This document shows, piece after piece, positions 49,500 through 58,044 of a stretch of 64,000 nt of DNA; position 1 is the first letter of the stretch, and each line of letters begins with the position of its first letter. Source of the DNA: Paenibacillus_L residui. GTDB taxonomy: Bacteria; Bacillota; Bacilli; Paenibacillales; NBRC-103111. Location: positions 124,001 to 188,000 of the forward strand of contig NZ_JBHTIU010000039.1 in assembly GCF_042677205.1 (NCBI RefSeq), read 5' to 3'. Both the position numbers and the translations under genes were made by a program. Under the pieces are notes generated by a model. The model saw nothing but the letters and a program-made list of their open reading frames with translations. It was not told the DNA's origin and did not search any database.

Positions 49500-51002
49500 T
49501 TAACGGCCCCTTCGGAACGGCAGCAGCCTGGCGTTCAATGATTTTGTAGCTCCATACACCTCTTGGTAGATATCAAATAGCCGAGCGTACTTCTCCCGCG
49601 CCTCCGGACGCGGCTCATACCTGTTCGACCGGGTTATGAACCGGGCGGCGCATTCCTCCATCGTGGCAAACCACCCGCAGCCGTAAGCAGCCAGCATGGC
49701 CGCTCCCATAGCCGGACCCTGCTCGCTCCCGAGCTTGACGACAGCCGCATCGAAGATGTCCGCCTGCATCTGCAGCCAGACCTCGCTCTTGGCGCCGCCT
49801 CCGATGGACACGACTGTGTCGATGGTCTTGCCTCCGGCTCGCATCAGCTTCACTGACTCATGAAGGGAAAAAGTGATTCCCTCCATTACGGCCCGGACGA
49901 AATCCGCTTTCGTGTGGGCGCTGTCCATTCCGATGAAGCTTCCGCGAATGAGCGAATCCGCATGCGGGGTGCGTTCGCCGGCTACATAAGGGGTAAACAG
50001 CAGGCCGTTGGCGCCGGGAGGAACCGATTCCGCCAGCTTCATTAAAGCCCCGAAGCTCTCATTAGCCGCAAAATTGTTTTTGAACCAGCTTAAACTATAA
50101 CCCGCAGCAAGGGTGACTCCCATCGCATAATAAGCATCCGGCTTGGCATGATTGAAGAAATGAAGCCTTCCCTGATAATCCGCATCACGGTTCGTCTCGC
50201 AGGACAAAATAACCCCCGACGTACCAATGCTGCACAGCGTCTCCCCCGGGCTCAGAATGCCCGCCCCGACCGCTCCGCAAGCGTTATCCGCTCCCCCGGC
50301 GAATACCCGGGTATCAGTAAGCAGTCCCGTCTCTTGCGCTATCCCGGGCAGCAGATGCCCGACGCAGGCATGTGACTCGATCAGCGGAGGGCACAGGCTT
50401 GGCGGCAGACCGAGACTGTCGCAGATGGTTTCGCTCCAGCGTTTGGAACCCACATCCAGCAGAAGCGTTCCTGCCGCATCAGAGTAGTCCATATGTAGTT
50501 GACCGGTCAGCCGGTAGCGCAAATAATCTTTGGGCAGCACAAATGTAACGGCACGGCGGAAGCATTCCGGCTCCCGATCACGCACCCACAGCAGCTTGGG
50601 CAGCGTGAAGCCTTCCAAAGCAGGGTTTTTGGCAATCGCCAGCAGCCGGTCACCCAGCTTTGCCTCGATTTCCCGGCATTGGGCCGTCGTTCTTGTATCA
50701 TTCCAAAGGATGGCATGACGAACCGGTCTATGCTCCTCGTCCAATAAGACAAGCCCGTGCATCTGCCCGGAAAAGCTGATCCCTTCAATAGATTCCGGCG
50801 GAACAGCCGCACGGAGCAGCAGATCCTTCAAGCATAATTTCGTTTGCCGAACCCACTCCTCGGGGTCCTGCTCGCTGTAGCCGGACTGCAGCTGAATAAG
50901 CGGATATTCCCGCGAAGCTTCATGGCAGACCTCCCCCTCCCGGCTGACCAGCACCGTCTTCACGGAGCTTGTTCCCAAATCGATGCCGATAACATATTTC
51001 AT
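49500..51002 (-). CDS. xylB: Xylulokinase (XylB)
   Basis: FGGY-family kinase that makes D-xylulose 5-phosphate; 500 residues. N-terminal ATP loop YVIGIDLGTSSVKTVLV, SGQMHGLVLLD, and the C-terminal signature GGGAKSEVWLQMQADIF. Start ATG 51002, AGGAGAG 8 bases upstream. Follows xylA by 67 bases on the same strand. Confidence 0.95.
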   Translation of the reverse strand: MKYVIGIDLGTSSVKTVLVSREGEVCHEASREYPLIQLQSGYSEQDPEEWVRQTKLCLKDLLLRAAVPPESIEGISFSGQMHGLVLLDEEHRPVRHAILWNDTRTTAQCREIEAKLGDRLLAIAKNPALEGFTLPKLLWVRDREPECFRRAVTFVLPKDYLRYRLTGQLHMDYSDAAGTLLLDVGSKRWSETICDSLGLPPSLCPPLIESHACVGHLLPGIAQETGLLTDTRVFAGGADNACGAVGAGILSPGETLCSIGTSGVILSCETNRDADYQGRLHFFNHAKPDAYYAMGVTLAAGYSLSWFKNNFAANESFGALMKLAESVPPGANGLLFTPYVAGERTPHADSLIRGSFIGMDSAHTKADFVRAVMEGITFSLHESVKLMRAGGKTIDTVVSIGGGAKSEVWLQMQADIFDAAVVKLGSEQGPAMGAAMLAAYGCGWFATMEECAARFITRSNRYEPRPEAREKYARLFDIYQEVYGATKSLNARLLPFRRGR

Positions 51003-51069
51003 AATTATCGCTCTCCTGGCTTGAAATTCGTTTCGTCCTATTTCTCCACTATATAACTAAAGCTGTCGA

Positions 51070-52383
51070 TTATACCGAGCAAATGACCTCGTTGATGGCC
51101 GCTTTCAGCCATTCCTGCCTCCCGGATTCGTTGCGGATCTCGCGGTTCTGCATCGCGTACTGCTCCAAGGTATGCAGCGTCGCTTTCCCGGAGACGATCT
51201 GCTCCCCGATTCCTTCCCGGAAGCTCCGGTATCTCCGTTCGATGAATGAATCCAGAATGCGCTCCTCGATCAGCCTGGCCGCCGCTTTCAGCCCTTTGGC
51301 GAAGGAGTCCATGCCGGCGATATGCGCGTAGAACAAATCCTCAGGCTCGAACGAGCCCCGTCTCACCTTCGCATCGAAATTGATTCCTCCCCGGCCCAAT
51401 CCGCCATTCTTAAGCAATTCGACCATGGTCAGCGTCGTCATGTACAGATCTGTCGGAAACTCGTCCGTATCCCATCCCAACAGCAAATCCCCCTGATTGG
51501 CATCGAGCGAGCCGAGCATCCCGTACATGCGCGCCACACGAATTTCATGCTCGAAAGTATGGCCCGCCAGCGTGGCGTGGTTGGCCTCCAGATTTAGCTT
51601 GAAATGGTCAGCCAAACCGTAGCGCTGCAAAAAAGCAATCGTCGTGGCCGCATCGAAATCATACTGATGCTTCGTCGGCTCCTTGGGCTTCGGCTCAATC
51701 AGAAACTGTGCGTCAAAACCGATTTCACGGGCATAGTCAATGGCCATGCGGTACAATCGGGCCAGATTGTCGAGCTCCAGCTCCATATCGGTGTTCAGCA
51801 GCGTTTCATAACCTTCCCGGCCGCCCCAGAACACATAATTTTCGGCCCCGAGCTCCTTACCGATTTCCAGGCTTTTCTTAAGCTGGGCCCCCGCATATGC
51901 ATAGACGTCCGCGTTACAGGACGTCCCTGCCCCGTGTACAAACCGGGGGTGATGGAACATATTCGCGGTATTCCACAGCAGCTTGACCCCGCTGCTCTTC
52001 ATATAGCCGCGCATCATCTCCACGATGGTATCCAGATTCCGGTTCGTCTCCCGCAAGGTGTCTCCTTCGGGTGCGATATCCCGGTCATGGAAGCAGAAGT
52101 AGCGAACTCCGAGCTTGCCGATGAATTCGAACATTGCCTCCACTCTCGCTTTGGCCAAGTCCATCGCCGAATAACGGTCCCAGCTCCTTATCATCGTCCC
52201 GGTGCCGAACGGATCGCTCCCATTACCCGTCAGAGTATGCCAATAGGCGACGGAGAAACGGAGATGCTCCTCCATCGTATGGCCGGCAACGACTTCGTCC
52301 GGGTTATAGTGCCTGAAAGCTAACGGGTTCCCCGTTTCCCGGCCTTCATACTTAATCCTGCCGACTTGCTTGAACCAATCCAT
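51070..52383 (-). CDS. xylA: Xylose isomerase (XylA)
   Basis: Metal-dependent isomerase of D-xylose and D-xylulose; 437 residues, class II length. Catalytic His99-Asp100 in YFCFHDRDIAPEG; metal ligands in FLIEPKPKEPTKHQYDFD, LNLEANHATLAGHTFEHE and SLDANQGDLLLGWDTDEFP. Start ATG 52383, AAGGAGGG 8 bases upstream. First gene of the xyl operon; a cre-like site lies in its leader. Confidence 0.96.
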   Translation of the reverse strand: MDWFKQVGRIKYEGRETGNPLAFRHYNPDEVVAGHTMEEHLRFSVAYWHTLTGNGSDPFGTGTMIRSWDRYSAMDLAKARVEAMFEFIGKLGVRYFCFHDRDIAPEGDTLRETNRNLDTIVEMMRGYMKSSGVKLLWNTANMFHHPRFVHGAGTSCNADVYAYAGAQLKKSLEIGKELGAENYVFWGGREGYETLLNTDMELELDNLARLYRMAIDYAREIGFDAQFLIEPKPKEPTKHQYDFDAATTIAFLQRYGLADHFKLNLEANHATLAGHTFEHEIRVARMYGMLGSLDANQGDLLLGWDTDEFPTDLYMTTLTMVELLKNGGLGRGGINFDAKVRRGSFEPEDLFYAHIAGMDSFAKGLKAAARLIEERILDSFIERRYRSFREGIGEQIVSGKATLHTLEQYAMQNREIRNESGRQEWLKAAINEVICSV

Positions 52384-52397
52384 TTTGCATTCCCTCC

Positions 52398-52412
52398 TTG
52401 TAAGCGTTTTCC
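52398..52412. promoter_or_regulatory. cre-like site (CcpA) in the xylA leader
   Basis: TTGTAAGCGTTTTCC differs by one base from the WTGNAANCGNWWNCA-type consensus. It is between the promoter and the xylA ribosome binding site, where CcpA would act as a roadblock in the presence of glucose. Confidence 0.6.
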
Positions 52413-52548
52413 TATTCTTCAGTGGTTTTTACCAGCCGATATACCCATCCCGCATTGCAGGAAAAGCTTGAGCCTGACCGCGCCTGTTCATTCATCAAGC
52501 CGTTCATTTCTCGGCTGGTTGAAGCGTTATACACCTATATCTACAGCC

Positions 52549-52577
52549 ATCATAGCAGGTTTTCGAAAGTTTGTATA
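52549..52577 (-). promoter_or_regulatory. xylA promoter
   Basis: TATACA (52577-52572, minus strand) and TATGAT (52554-52549) with a 17-bp spacer. The leader is about 160 nt. Confidence 0.55.
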
Positions 52578-52596
52578 TCGATTGAACTAAGTTTTT

Positions 52597-52610
52597 GAAA
52601 TATATATTTC
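52597..52610. promoter_or_regulatory. Palindrome between xylA and xylR, possible operator
   Basis: GAAATATATATTTC is a perfect 14-bp palindrome in the divergent region. An AACTAA word nearby recalls the TTAGTT arms of xyl operators, but a full XylR site is not recognisable. Confidence 0.35.
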
Positions 52611-52679
52611 TAATTGTGCTTTTCAACATCTATTGTTACATTTGTTTTAGTAGACTTGGCAAATAATTCGGGAGGCTCT

Positions 52680-53876
52680 ATGAAACGAACAGGAGATCAA
52701 TATCTGGTTAAACAAATTAATAAAAGCATTGTACTCGATACGATCCGCCGTCAGTCTCCGCTGTCCAGAGCACAGGTATCTTCATTGACGGGGCTTCATA
52801 AAGGGACGGTGTCCAGTCTCGTAAATGAACTGATGGAGAATGATTTGGTTAAGGAGATCGGAACCGGGCCGTCCAGCGGCGGACGCAAGCCGGTCATGCT
52901 CTTGTTTAACAAAACAGCGGGATATGCCGTAGGTGTGGATCTGGGTGTCAATTACATACTGACCGTTCTTACGGATCTGGACGGAAATATTGTCTTGGAA
53001 CGGAACGTCAAGATAAGCGACCGCTCCACAGAGAACGTGCTGACCCAGCTTAAAATATCGATCCGGGAAGTCATCGACCGCTCCCCTCCCAGCCCTTACG
53101 GAGTTATCGGGATCGGCATCGGAGTACCCGGAATGGTTGATAATAAAGGGCACGTTCGCATGACGCCCAATCTGCAATGGGATGAAATCGACCTGTCCGG
53201 CGTATTGACGAAGGAATTCGGGTGTCCGGTCAGAGTGGATAACGAAGCCAACGCAGGAGCCATGGGGGAAAAGCAGTTCGGCGCCGGCCGCAAATTTTCG
53301 GATTTGATTTATGTCAGCATTGGGATAGGAATCGGAATCGGAATTGTGATCCGTGGAGAGCTGTACAGAGGAGCCTCGGGGTTCTCCGGAGAGATGGGGC
53401 ATATGACTATCGAAGCTAACGGCAAGCCGTGCAAATGCGGGAATAGAGGCTGCTGGGAGCTGTATGCTTCCGAGAATGCGCTGCTGGAATCGGCGGAGGC
53501 CCTACCGCTTCCTGCCCAGTCAGTTGACGGCGGAAATGCTCTCGATCTGGATGTGCTTCTGCGGGCAGCCCATGAGGAAATTCCCGAAGTAATTTCGATG
53601 TTCGGAACAGTGGGACAATTTATCGGCATCGGATTGTCCAATATTGTCAACACCTTCAACCCCGAGCAGATCATCATCGGCAACCGGATGACTACTGCCG
53701 AGAAATGGCTGAAGGAGCCGATGCTGGACGCGTTTCACAGCCGAACACTGCCGGTCCACCGCCACCGCACCAAAATCGAGTTTTCGAGCCTGGGCACCCA
53801 TTCCGCCGTTCTTGGGGCATCCCATTTAGCTGTCTCGGATTTCTTCGACCGGATGAACGTTTATATGGATCGATAA
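52680..53876 (+). CDS. xylR: ROK-family transcriptional repressor, XylR
   Basis: 398 residues from ATG 52680 (GGAGG 4 bases upstream); earlier codons belong to the leader. N-terminal winged helix (INKSIVLDTIRRQSPLSRAQVSSLTGLHKGTVSSLVNEL), then the ROK domain: VGVDLGVNYIL, IGIGVPGMVD, VRVDNEANAGAMGE, and the zinc site region GEMGH...CKCGNRGCWELYAS. A short Gly-Ile repeat (IGIGIGIGI) replaces the usual loop near residue 220. Divergent from xylAB, as for classical XylR. Confidence 0.93.
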   Translation: MKRTGDQYLVKQINKSIVLDTIRRQSPLSRAQVSSLTGLHKGTVSSLVNELMENDLVKEIGTGPSSGGRKPVMLLFNKTAGYAVGVDLGVNYILTVLTDLDGNIVLERNVKISDRSTENVLTQLKISIREVIDRSPPSPYGVIGIGIGVPGMVDNKGHVRMTPNLQWDEIDLSGVLTKEFGCPVRVDNEANAGAMGEKQFGAGRKFSDLIYVSIGIGIGIGIVIRGELYRGASGFSGEMGHMTIEANGKPCKCGNRGCWELYASENALLESAEALPLPAQSVDGGNALDLDVLLRAAHEEIPEVISMFGTVGQFIGIGLSNIVNTFNPEQIIIGNRMTTAEKWLKEPMLDAFHSRTLPVHRHRTKIEFSSLGTHSAVLGASHLAVSDFFDRMNVYMDR

Positions 53877-53926
53877 CCTGTACCCCTCTGCCATCTCCCC
53901 TTGCGTTCGTCCCAAACCCGCGTTAC

Positions 53927-53961
53927 AGAGAGGAAAATGAGTCCGGCTTGCTTTCCTCTCT
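53927..53961 (+). terminator. Hairpin after xylR
   Basis: AGAGAGGAAA (53927-53936) pairs with TTTCCTCTCT (53952-53961). A T-run is lacking, so it may be a weak terminator or mRNA end. Confidence 0.5.
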
Positions 53962-54048
53962 CTGCCCTCACCTCCCGCCACCGACTTTCATTCCGCACCC
54001 GCAATCGTTTAAAATAGATGGAACTATAATTTTAAGGAGGGACCATTC

Positions 54049-54510
54049 ATGCTTTCCATCGGGCAACCCGCTCCGATTTTTATCGCTGAAAGCACACAAG
54101 GAATAATCGCGCTTAATGAATATATAGGTAAAAGGCCGATCGTCCTTATTTTCTATCCGCTGGACGAAACTCCGGGATGCACTGCTCAGCTGTGCGCTGT
54201 GCGGGATGCCAAGGAAGAATACGCCCGCTACAACGCGCTCGTCGTCGGCATCAATCCGGCTTCGGTTGCCAAACATAACAAATTTGCCGAACATCACGGA
54301 TTCGATTTTCCGTTAATATATGATATGGGAAGCAAGATCAACGAAATGTATAAAGTCGGTAAAATGCTGTTCGGCCTGCTGCCGCAGAAACGGACCGTCT
54401 ATGTCATCGGCCTGGATGGCAAAATCGCTTACGCTCACCGGGGCTCGCCTTCTACGGAGGAAATCCTTCAAGCCATTGCCCACCCCCCTGGCGCAGAAGC
54501 CGATGAGTGA
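54049..54510 (+). CDS. Peroxiredoxin, Bcp/AhpC-TSA type
   Basis: Thiol peroxidase of 153 residues. Peroxidatic Cys44 in YPLDETPGCTAQ and a second Cys49 five residues later, the arrangement of Bcp/PrxQ proteins with an intramolecular disulfide. Start ATG 54049, AAGGAGGG 7 bases upstream; TATAAT lies just before the ribosome binding site. Monocistronic with a strong terminator after it. Confidence 0.93.
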   Translation: MLSIGQPAPIFIAESTQGIIALNEYIGKRPIVLIFYPLDETPGCTAQLCAVRDAKEEYARYNALVVGINPASVAKHNKFAEHHGFDFPLIYDMGSKINEMYKVGKMLFGLLPQKRTVYVIGLDGKIAYAHRGSPSTEEILQAIAHPPGAEADE

Positions 54511-54570
54511 AGTAGTGGACAAGTTCACGTGAGAAGACCTGGATGTCCCATGCCGGGCGTACACGATAAA

Positions 54571-54596
54571 GAGGCGCCAAAACCGGTTGGCGCCTC
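54571..54596. terminator. Bidirectional terminator
   Basis: GAGGCGCCAA (54571-54580) and TTGGCGCCTC (54587-54596) form a perfect 10-bp stem, flanked by A- and T-rich sequence. Lies between the peroxiredoxin gene and pfkA, which converge. Confidence 0.85.
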
Positions 54597-54611
54597 TTCT
54601 CAATTATTCTC

Positions 54612-55577
54612 TTATTGGGATAAGCGAAGGGCTAAATTGTACAGCTCCATATTGAACTCTTTCTTCGTATTGACGACCAAATCGATGTCGGTAGCCACCA
54701 ATTCTCCCTTAATGACTCCACAAGCCTTGCCGGAGTCCCCGGCGAGCAGGCGGCGTACGGCGAAGTCTCCCAACTTGCTGGCAAGAATCCGGTCGTTATG
54801 GGTCGGAGTTCCTCCCCTCTGGATGTGGCCGAGCACAGTGACACGAACTTCAATGTCGTTCAGCTCGCCGATGGTCCGGGCGATATCCTCTCCCTTGCCG
54901 ACACCTTCCGCCGTAAGGATAATACTATGCCGTTTCCCGTTGTGGAAGTTCTCCCGCATCCGCTCGGCCACTTCCTTCAGATCGAACGGAACCTCGGGTA
55001 CGAGGATCGTCTCGGCACCGCTGGCCAGTCCTGCATACAAGGCAATATCTCCGCAGTGGCGACCCATAACTTCGACTACGGAGGATCTCTCGTGAGAGGT
55101 CATCGTATCCCGCAGCTTATTAATGGCGTCTACAACAATGCTGACCGCTGTGTCGAAGCCGATCGTAAAATCGGTGAACGCGATATCGTTATCGATCGTC
55201 CCCGGCAATCCCATTGTCCGAATCCCCAATTTGCTCAGCTTGTTCGCTCCCTGATAAGAGCCGTCCCCGCCTATGACAACGAGGCTGTCGACCCCTCTCT
55301 TGCGAAGATTCTCGGCAGCGATGCGCTGGCCTTCCTCCGTCAGAAACTCCTTGCAGCGGGCCGTCTGCAGAATCGTTCCGCCTCTTTGAATAATATCTCC
55401 TACACTGCGCAGATCCATCTGCCGGATATCATCGGTAATCAGCCCCTGGAATCCACGCTGCACCGCGTAGACGTCCAAATTATGAAAAAGAGCGCTTCTT
55501 ACTACAGAGCGAACGGCAGCGTTCATTCCCTGGGAATCGCCGCCGCTCGTCAGTACAGCAATCGATTTAACAGTCAT
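54612..55577 (-). CDS. pfkA: ATP-dependent 6-phosphofructokinase (PfkA)
   Basis: Glycolytic kinase that makes fructose 1,6-bisphosphate; 321 residues. TSGGDSQGMNA (residues 10-20) and GGDG (103-106) bind ATP, TIDND (127-131) holds the catalytic Asp, MGRHCG contacts fructose 6-phosphate. Asp rather than Lys after GG and Gly-Gly-Asp-Gly favour ATP over PPi. Start ATG 55577, AGGGGGA upstream. Not followed by a pyruvate kinase gene, unlike in many Bacilli. Confidence 0.96.
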   Translation of the reverse strand: MTVKSIAVLTSGGDSQGMNAAVRSVVRSALFHNLDVYAVQRGFQGLITDDIRQMDLRSVGDIIQRGGTILQTARCKEFLTEEGQRIAAENLRKRGVDSLVVIGGDGSYQGANKLSKLGIRTMGLPGTIDNDIAFTDFTIGFDTAVSIVVDAINKLRDTMTSHERSSVVEVMGRHCGDIALYAGLASGAETILVPEVPFDLKEVAERMRENFHNGKRHSIILTAEGVGKGEDIARTIGELNDIEVRVTVLGHIQRGGTPTHNDRILASKLGDFAVRRLLAGDSGKACGVIKGELVATDIDLVVNTKKEFNMELYNLALRLSQ

Positions 55578-55761
55578 ATTGTTTTCTTCCCCCTAAGTGC
55601 AAGTCCTACAACTCATTATAAAAAAAAATGCCCCCGGAATGAAATAGTTTCTGAAAAAAGATGCCTAACCGCTATTTTCCATATCACTTGGGGCCGTTTC
55701 ATTAACCGTATTTTTCCCTGCAAAAGACTGCAGCCACCGGCCATCCGCGCCGACCCAATAT

Positions 55762-56841
55762 TTAAGAACGCATACGAATCCAGACACTGTTCGCCCAGAA
55801 GAAAATGCGGGTCATCGGACTTTTTTTCATCAACCGGCGGGAAATCCGTCTGACCTCCTTCTGCTTGCTAACCTTCGGATCGGACAGATACAGGGCGATC
55901 AGCCCTTCAATAATCATTCTGTGGAAGGACGGGGCTTCGAGGACGGCTACCCGTTCGCGGGCGTTCTGTACAATTTCGGCAATTCGTTCCACCGACTGCT
56001 CCATTGTATCATAATAGCTGCAAAAGTTAAGATCCCCGCCTGCCCGATCTTCTTCCTGGTCTATCAAATAATCAAGCATAATGTGAAGACCGCATACGTA
56101 TGGAAAATACGCCTCCCGGATGCCGCTTACCCGCTCCTTCGTCAGCCCCGGATCCTGGGCGGCCAGAAACAGCATGAACACCCCGAGCGTGGAGCCGGTC
56201 GCCGCGGCAAACTCGTTCCACTTGAGCTGGGAATAATTGGCCGCATGCTGATTCCACCAGCGCAGAAGCTCATCCTCCCGTAAATCATGGCGAATATGCT
56301 TGTACACCTGTAAATCACAATAAAGGGAGACTAACTCCCGTATCTCTTTCTCCACCAGTCCGTATGACGGCAGCTCACGAATATGCGACTGGCAAGTTTG
56401 TACCAGCTTCAACAAGTAACCCTCGTCTTCCTTCTCCTGCCGGAATTCGTAATAGTCGTGAGTCGGTGCTGCCGGATCGACGGCATCCAGCATCGACTGG
56501 TGAAGCCGGCGGAAATCCTGCGGGTCCAGCGAGGTGCTTCGATCACATAAATTGTCCAGATAGTCGCTTATCGTCTGGAAAGCAACGATAAGCGGAATAA
56601 GAATATGGCGGGAAGGCAGATTGGCTGCGGCATATACAGCGCCGCCCTGACAATGAAATTGCTTGCTTGTCATGCTGGCGATTGCCTGCTGTCGCAGCTC
56701 CTCGTCCGGTATTTGTTCAGCTTCTTCCCTCCAACGACTCAATTCGTTTTTTACTCCGGGGAGCACATACCGGTAAACCCGATGCATCAGATGCAGGGGA
56801 TTTCTCGGGAAAAGTTTGGCAGCGTCATGATGTATACTCAA
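55762..56841 (-). CDS. ytpB: Tetraprenyl-beta-curcumene synthase family terpene synthase (YtpB, DUF2600)
   Basis: 359 residues, start TTG 56841 with GGAGGT 7 bases upstream. DUF2600 proteins cyclise C35 polyprenyl diphosphate to tetraprenyl-beta-curcumene, precursor of sesquarterpenes found in spores. The Asp-rich first metal motif is SDYLDNLCDR near residue 92, and a second DYLIDQEED lies near 265; FHCQGGAVYAA and NEFAAATGSTLGVF are further family marks. Its start overlaps the end of the upstream uncharacterised gene by 17 bases, so translation is coupled. Confidence 0.92.
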   Translation of the reverse strand: MSIHHDAAKLFPRNPLHLMHRVYRYVLPGVKNELSRWREEAEQIPDEELRQQAIASMTSKQFHCQGGAVYAAANLPSRHILIPLIVAFQTISDYLDNLCDRSTSLDPQDFRRLHQSMLDAVDPAAPTHDYYEFRQEKEDEGYLLKLVQTCQSHIRELPSYGLVEKEIRELVSLYCDLQVYKHIRHDLREDELLRWWNQHAANYSQLKWNEFAAATGSTLGVFMLFLAAQDPGLTKERVSGIREAYFPYVCGLHIMLDYLIDQEEDRAGGDLNFCSYYDTMEQSVERIAEIVQNARERVAVLEAPSFHRMIIEGLIALYLSDPKVSKQKEVRRISRRLMKKSPMTRIFFWANSVWIRMRS

Positions 56842-57430
56842 GTAGCGAACCTCCGCAGCACTGCTGATAGCTATATTCCAACAGGAGTACGATTTCGAGC
56901 CGTTGAATCGCCCGCAGCAGCCGGATGACCGGCTGATCCGCAGAGCTCTGAACGGCTTCCACCAGATCGGTGAACCGGCAAGGATCCCATTCGCCCCGCC
57001 CGCTTAAAGCCAACAACCCGGTCAGGTGTGTAGACGAGGAGAGGCTCTCCTCCCTGCCGGCAACAAGGCCCTTGACGCGATCCTGAACCTGACTGTGAAT
57101 CGGATGAGTTCCCGCCCGGCGGAACCAGTATTTCGCGTTGCTGTAATCCCCTTCCATCCGGTGCATGATGCCGTGCCAGTAACTGCCCGTGGCGTTCTCG
57201 ATTCGTTGGGACAGCTCATGGGAATCGTGCAAATTCTCATTCCACAGGTAAAGACCGGATTTCACGCCAAGACCAAAGGGAAGCTTCTCCGGATCACCGC
57301 CTCCCAGCAGCTCCGGATTAACACTGTTAATTCTGTGGTTCAAATCCTGCTGCCATGTGCCCTCCGGCTGCAGGGATGGCTCGTGCTTCCACAGTGCCTG
57401 AACAAGATCAGGCAGAAACCTGTCATTCAT
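56825..57430 (-). CDS. Uncharacterised conserved protein coupled to ytpB
   Basis: 201 residues from ATG 57430, AGGAGGT 6 bases upstream (an upstream ATG lacks one). No signal peptide or membrane helix. A central motif (GSYWHGIMHRMEGDYSNAKY, then WFRRAGTHPIHSQVQ) is typical of a conserved but uncharacterised bacterial family; the pattern recalls helical-repeat proteins. The 17-base overlap with ytpB suggests a joint role, perhaps in the same terpene pathway or as a partner protein. Confidence 0.78.
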   Translation of the reverse strand: MNDRFLPDLVQALWKHEPSLQPEGTWQQDLNHRINSVNPELLGGGDPEKLPFGLGVKSGLYLWNENLHDSHELSQRIENATGSYWHGIMHRMEGDYSNAKYWFRRAGTHPIHSQVQDRVKGLVAGREESLSSSTHLTGLLALSGRGEWDPCRFTDLVEAVQSSADQPVIRLLRAIQRLEIVLLLEYSYQQCCGGSLLEYTS

Positions 57431-57504
57431 AGAGTACCTCCTATCACTCACATATGGCTCCACTGTATTTATCTGCTCTCCGTCTACCCGAAAGCCGCTG
57501 TCGC

Positions 57505-57822
57505 CTACATGTGGATTTTATCGGACATTTCCTGGTCGACCCGGTACCATAGGTGAAGATCGTTAATCATGCTGGCCAATTCGGCGATTTCCGAGTTGAG
57601 GCTGCAGGAAACGGCGAAATCATCTTCCCGGTTCAGCCGTTCCTGTTTTTCCATTATTCTGCTTTCCAGATGCTTGATCCGATCAGGAATGGTTCCCCTG
57701 ATTTGTTCCCATTGATAGAGCATTTCCGCGCGGTCCTCCTCGGAGTAACTCTCCCACTCGCGAGGCAAATCCGGCACGTAAATCCCCAGACGGCCATCAT
57801 ATACGAATTCCGGTCTCCACAA
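57505..57822 (-). CDS. Conserved hypothetical protein, coiled-coil
   Basis: 105 residues, start TTG 57822 with AAGGGG about 9 bases upstream. WRPEFVYDGRLGIYVPDLPREWESYS begins the chain; a charged helix (EDRAEMLYQWEQIRGTIPDRIKHLESRIMEKQERLNREDD in pattern, heptad-like) fills the middle. It reads like a cytoplasmic adaptor. The function is unknown. 75 bases upstream of the ytpB partner gene on the same strand. Confidence 0.7.
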   Translation of the reverse strand: MWRPEFVYDGRLGIYVPDLPREWESYSEEDRAEMLYQWEQIRGTIPDRIKHLESRIMEKQERLNREDDFAVSCSLNSEIAELASMINDLHLWYRVDQEMSDKIHM

Positions 57823-58044
57823 ACCTTGCAGCCCCTTTTTTGGCAGTCTTCTTATTATTTTAATGTATCATTTCTGCCGCGTAACTGCCAGTCTTTGCTA
57901 CATTGCAACCAGAGTGTTTCCGGGAGAGGATCCATTTTTACTCTTTCTAGTTCATTGGGATGTGATATACTAGAATTAATTTTGACGATTTCTTGAACGT
58001 TTCGGAAGTGACTACATGCATTCCTTCAAAGGAGTTCTACCAGC

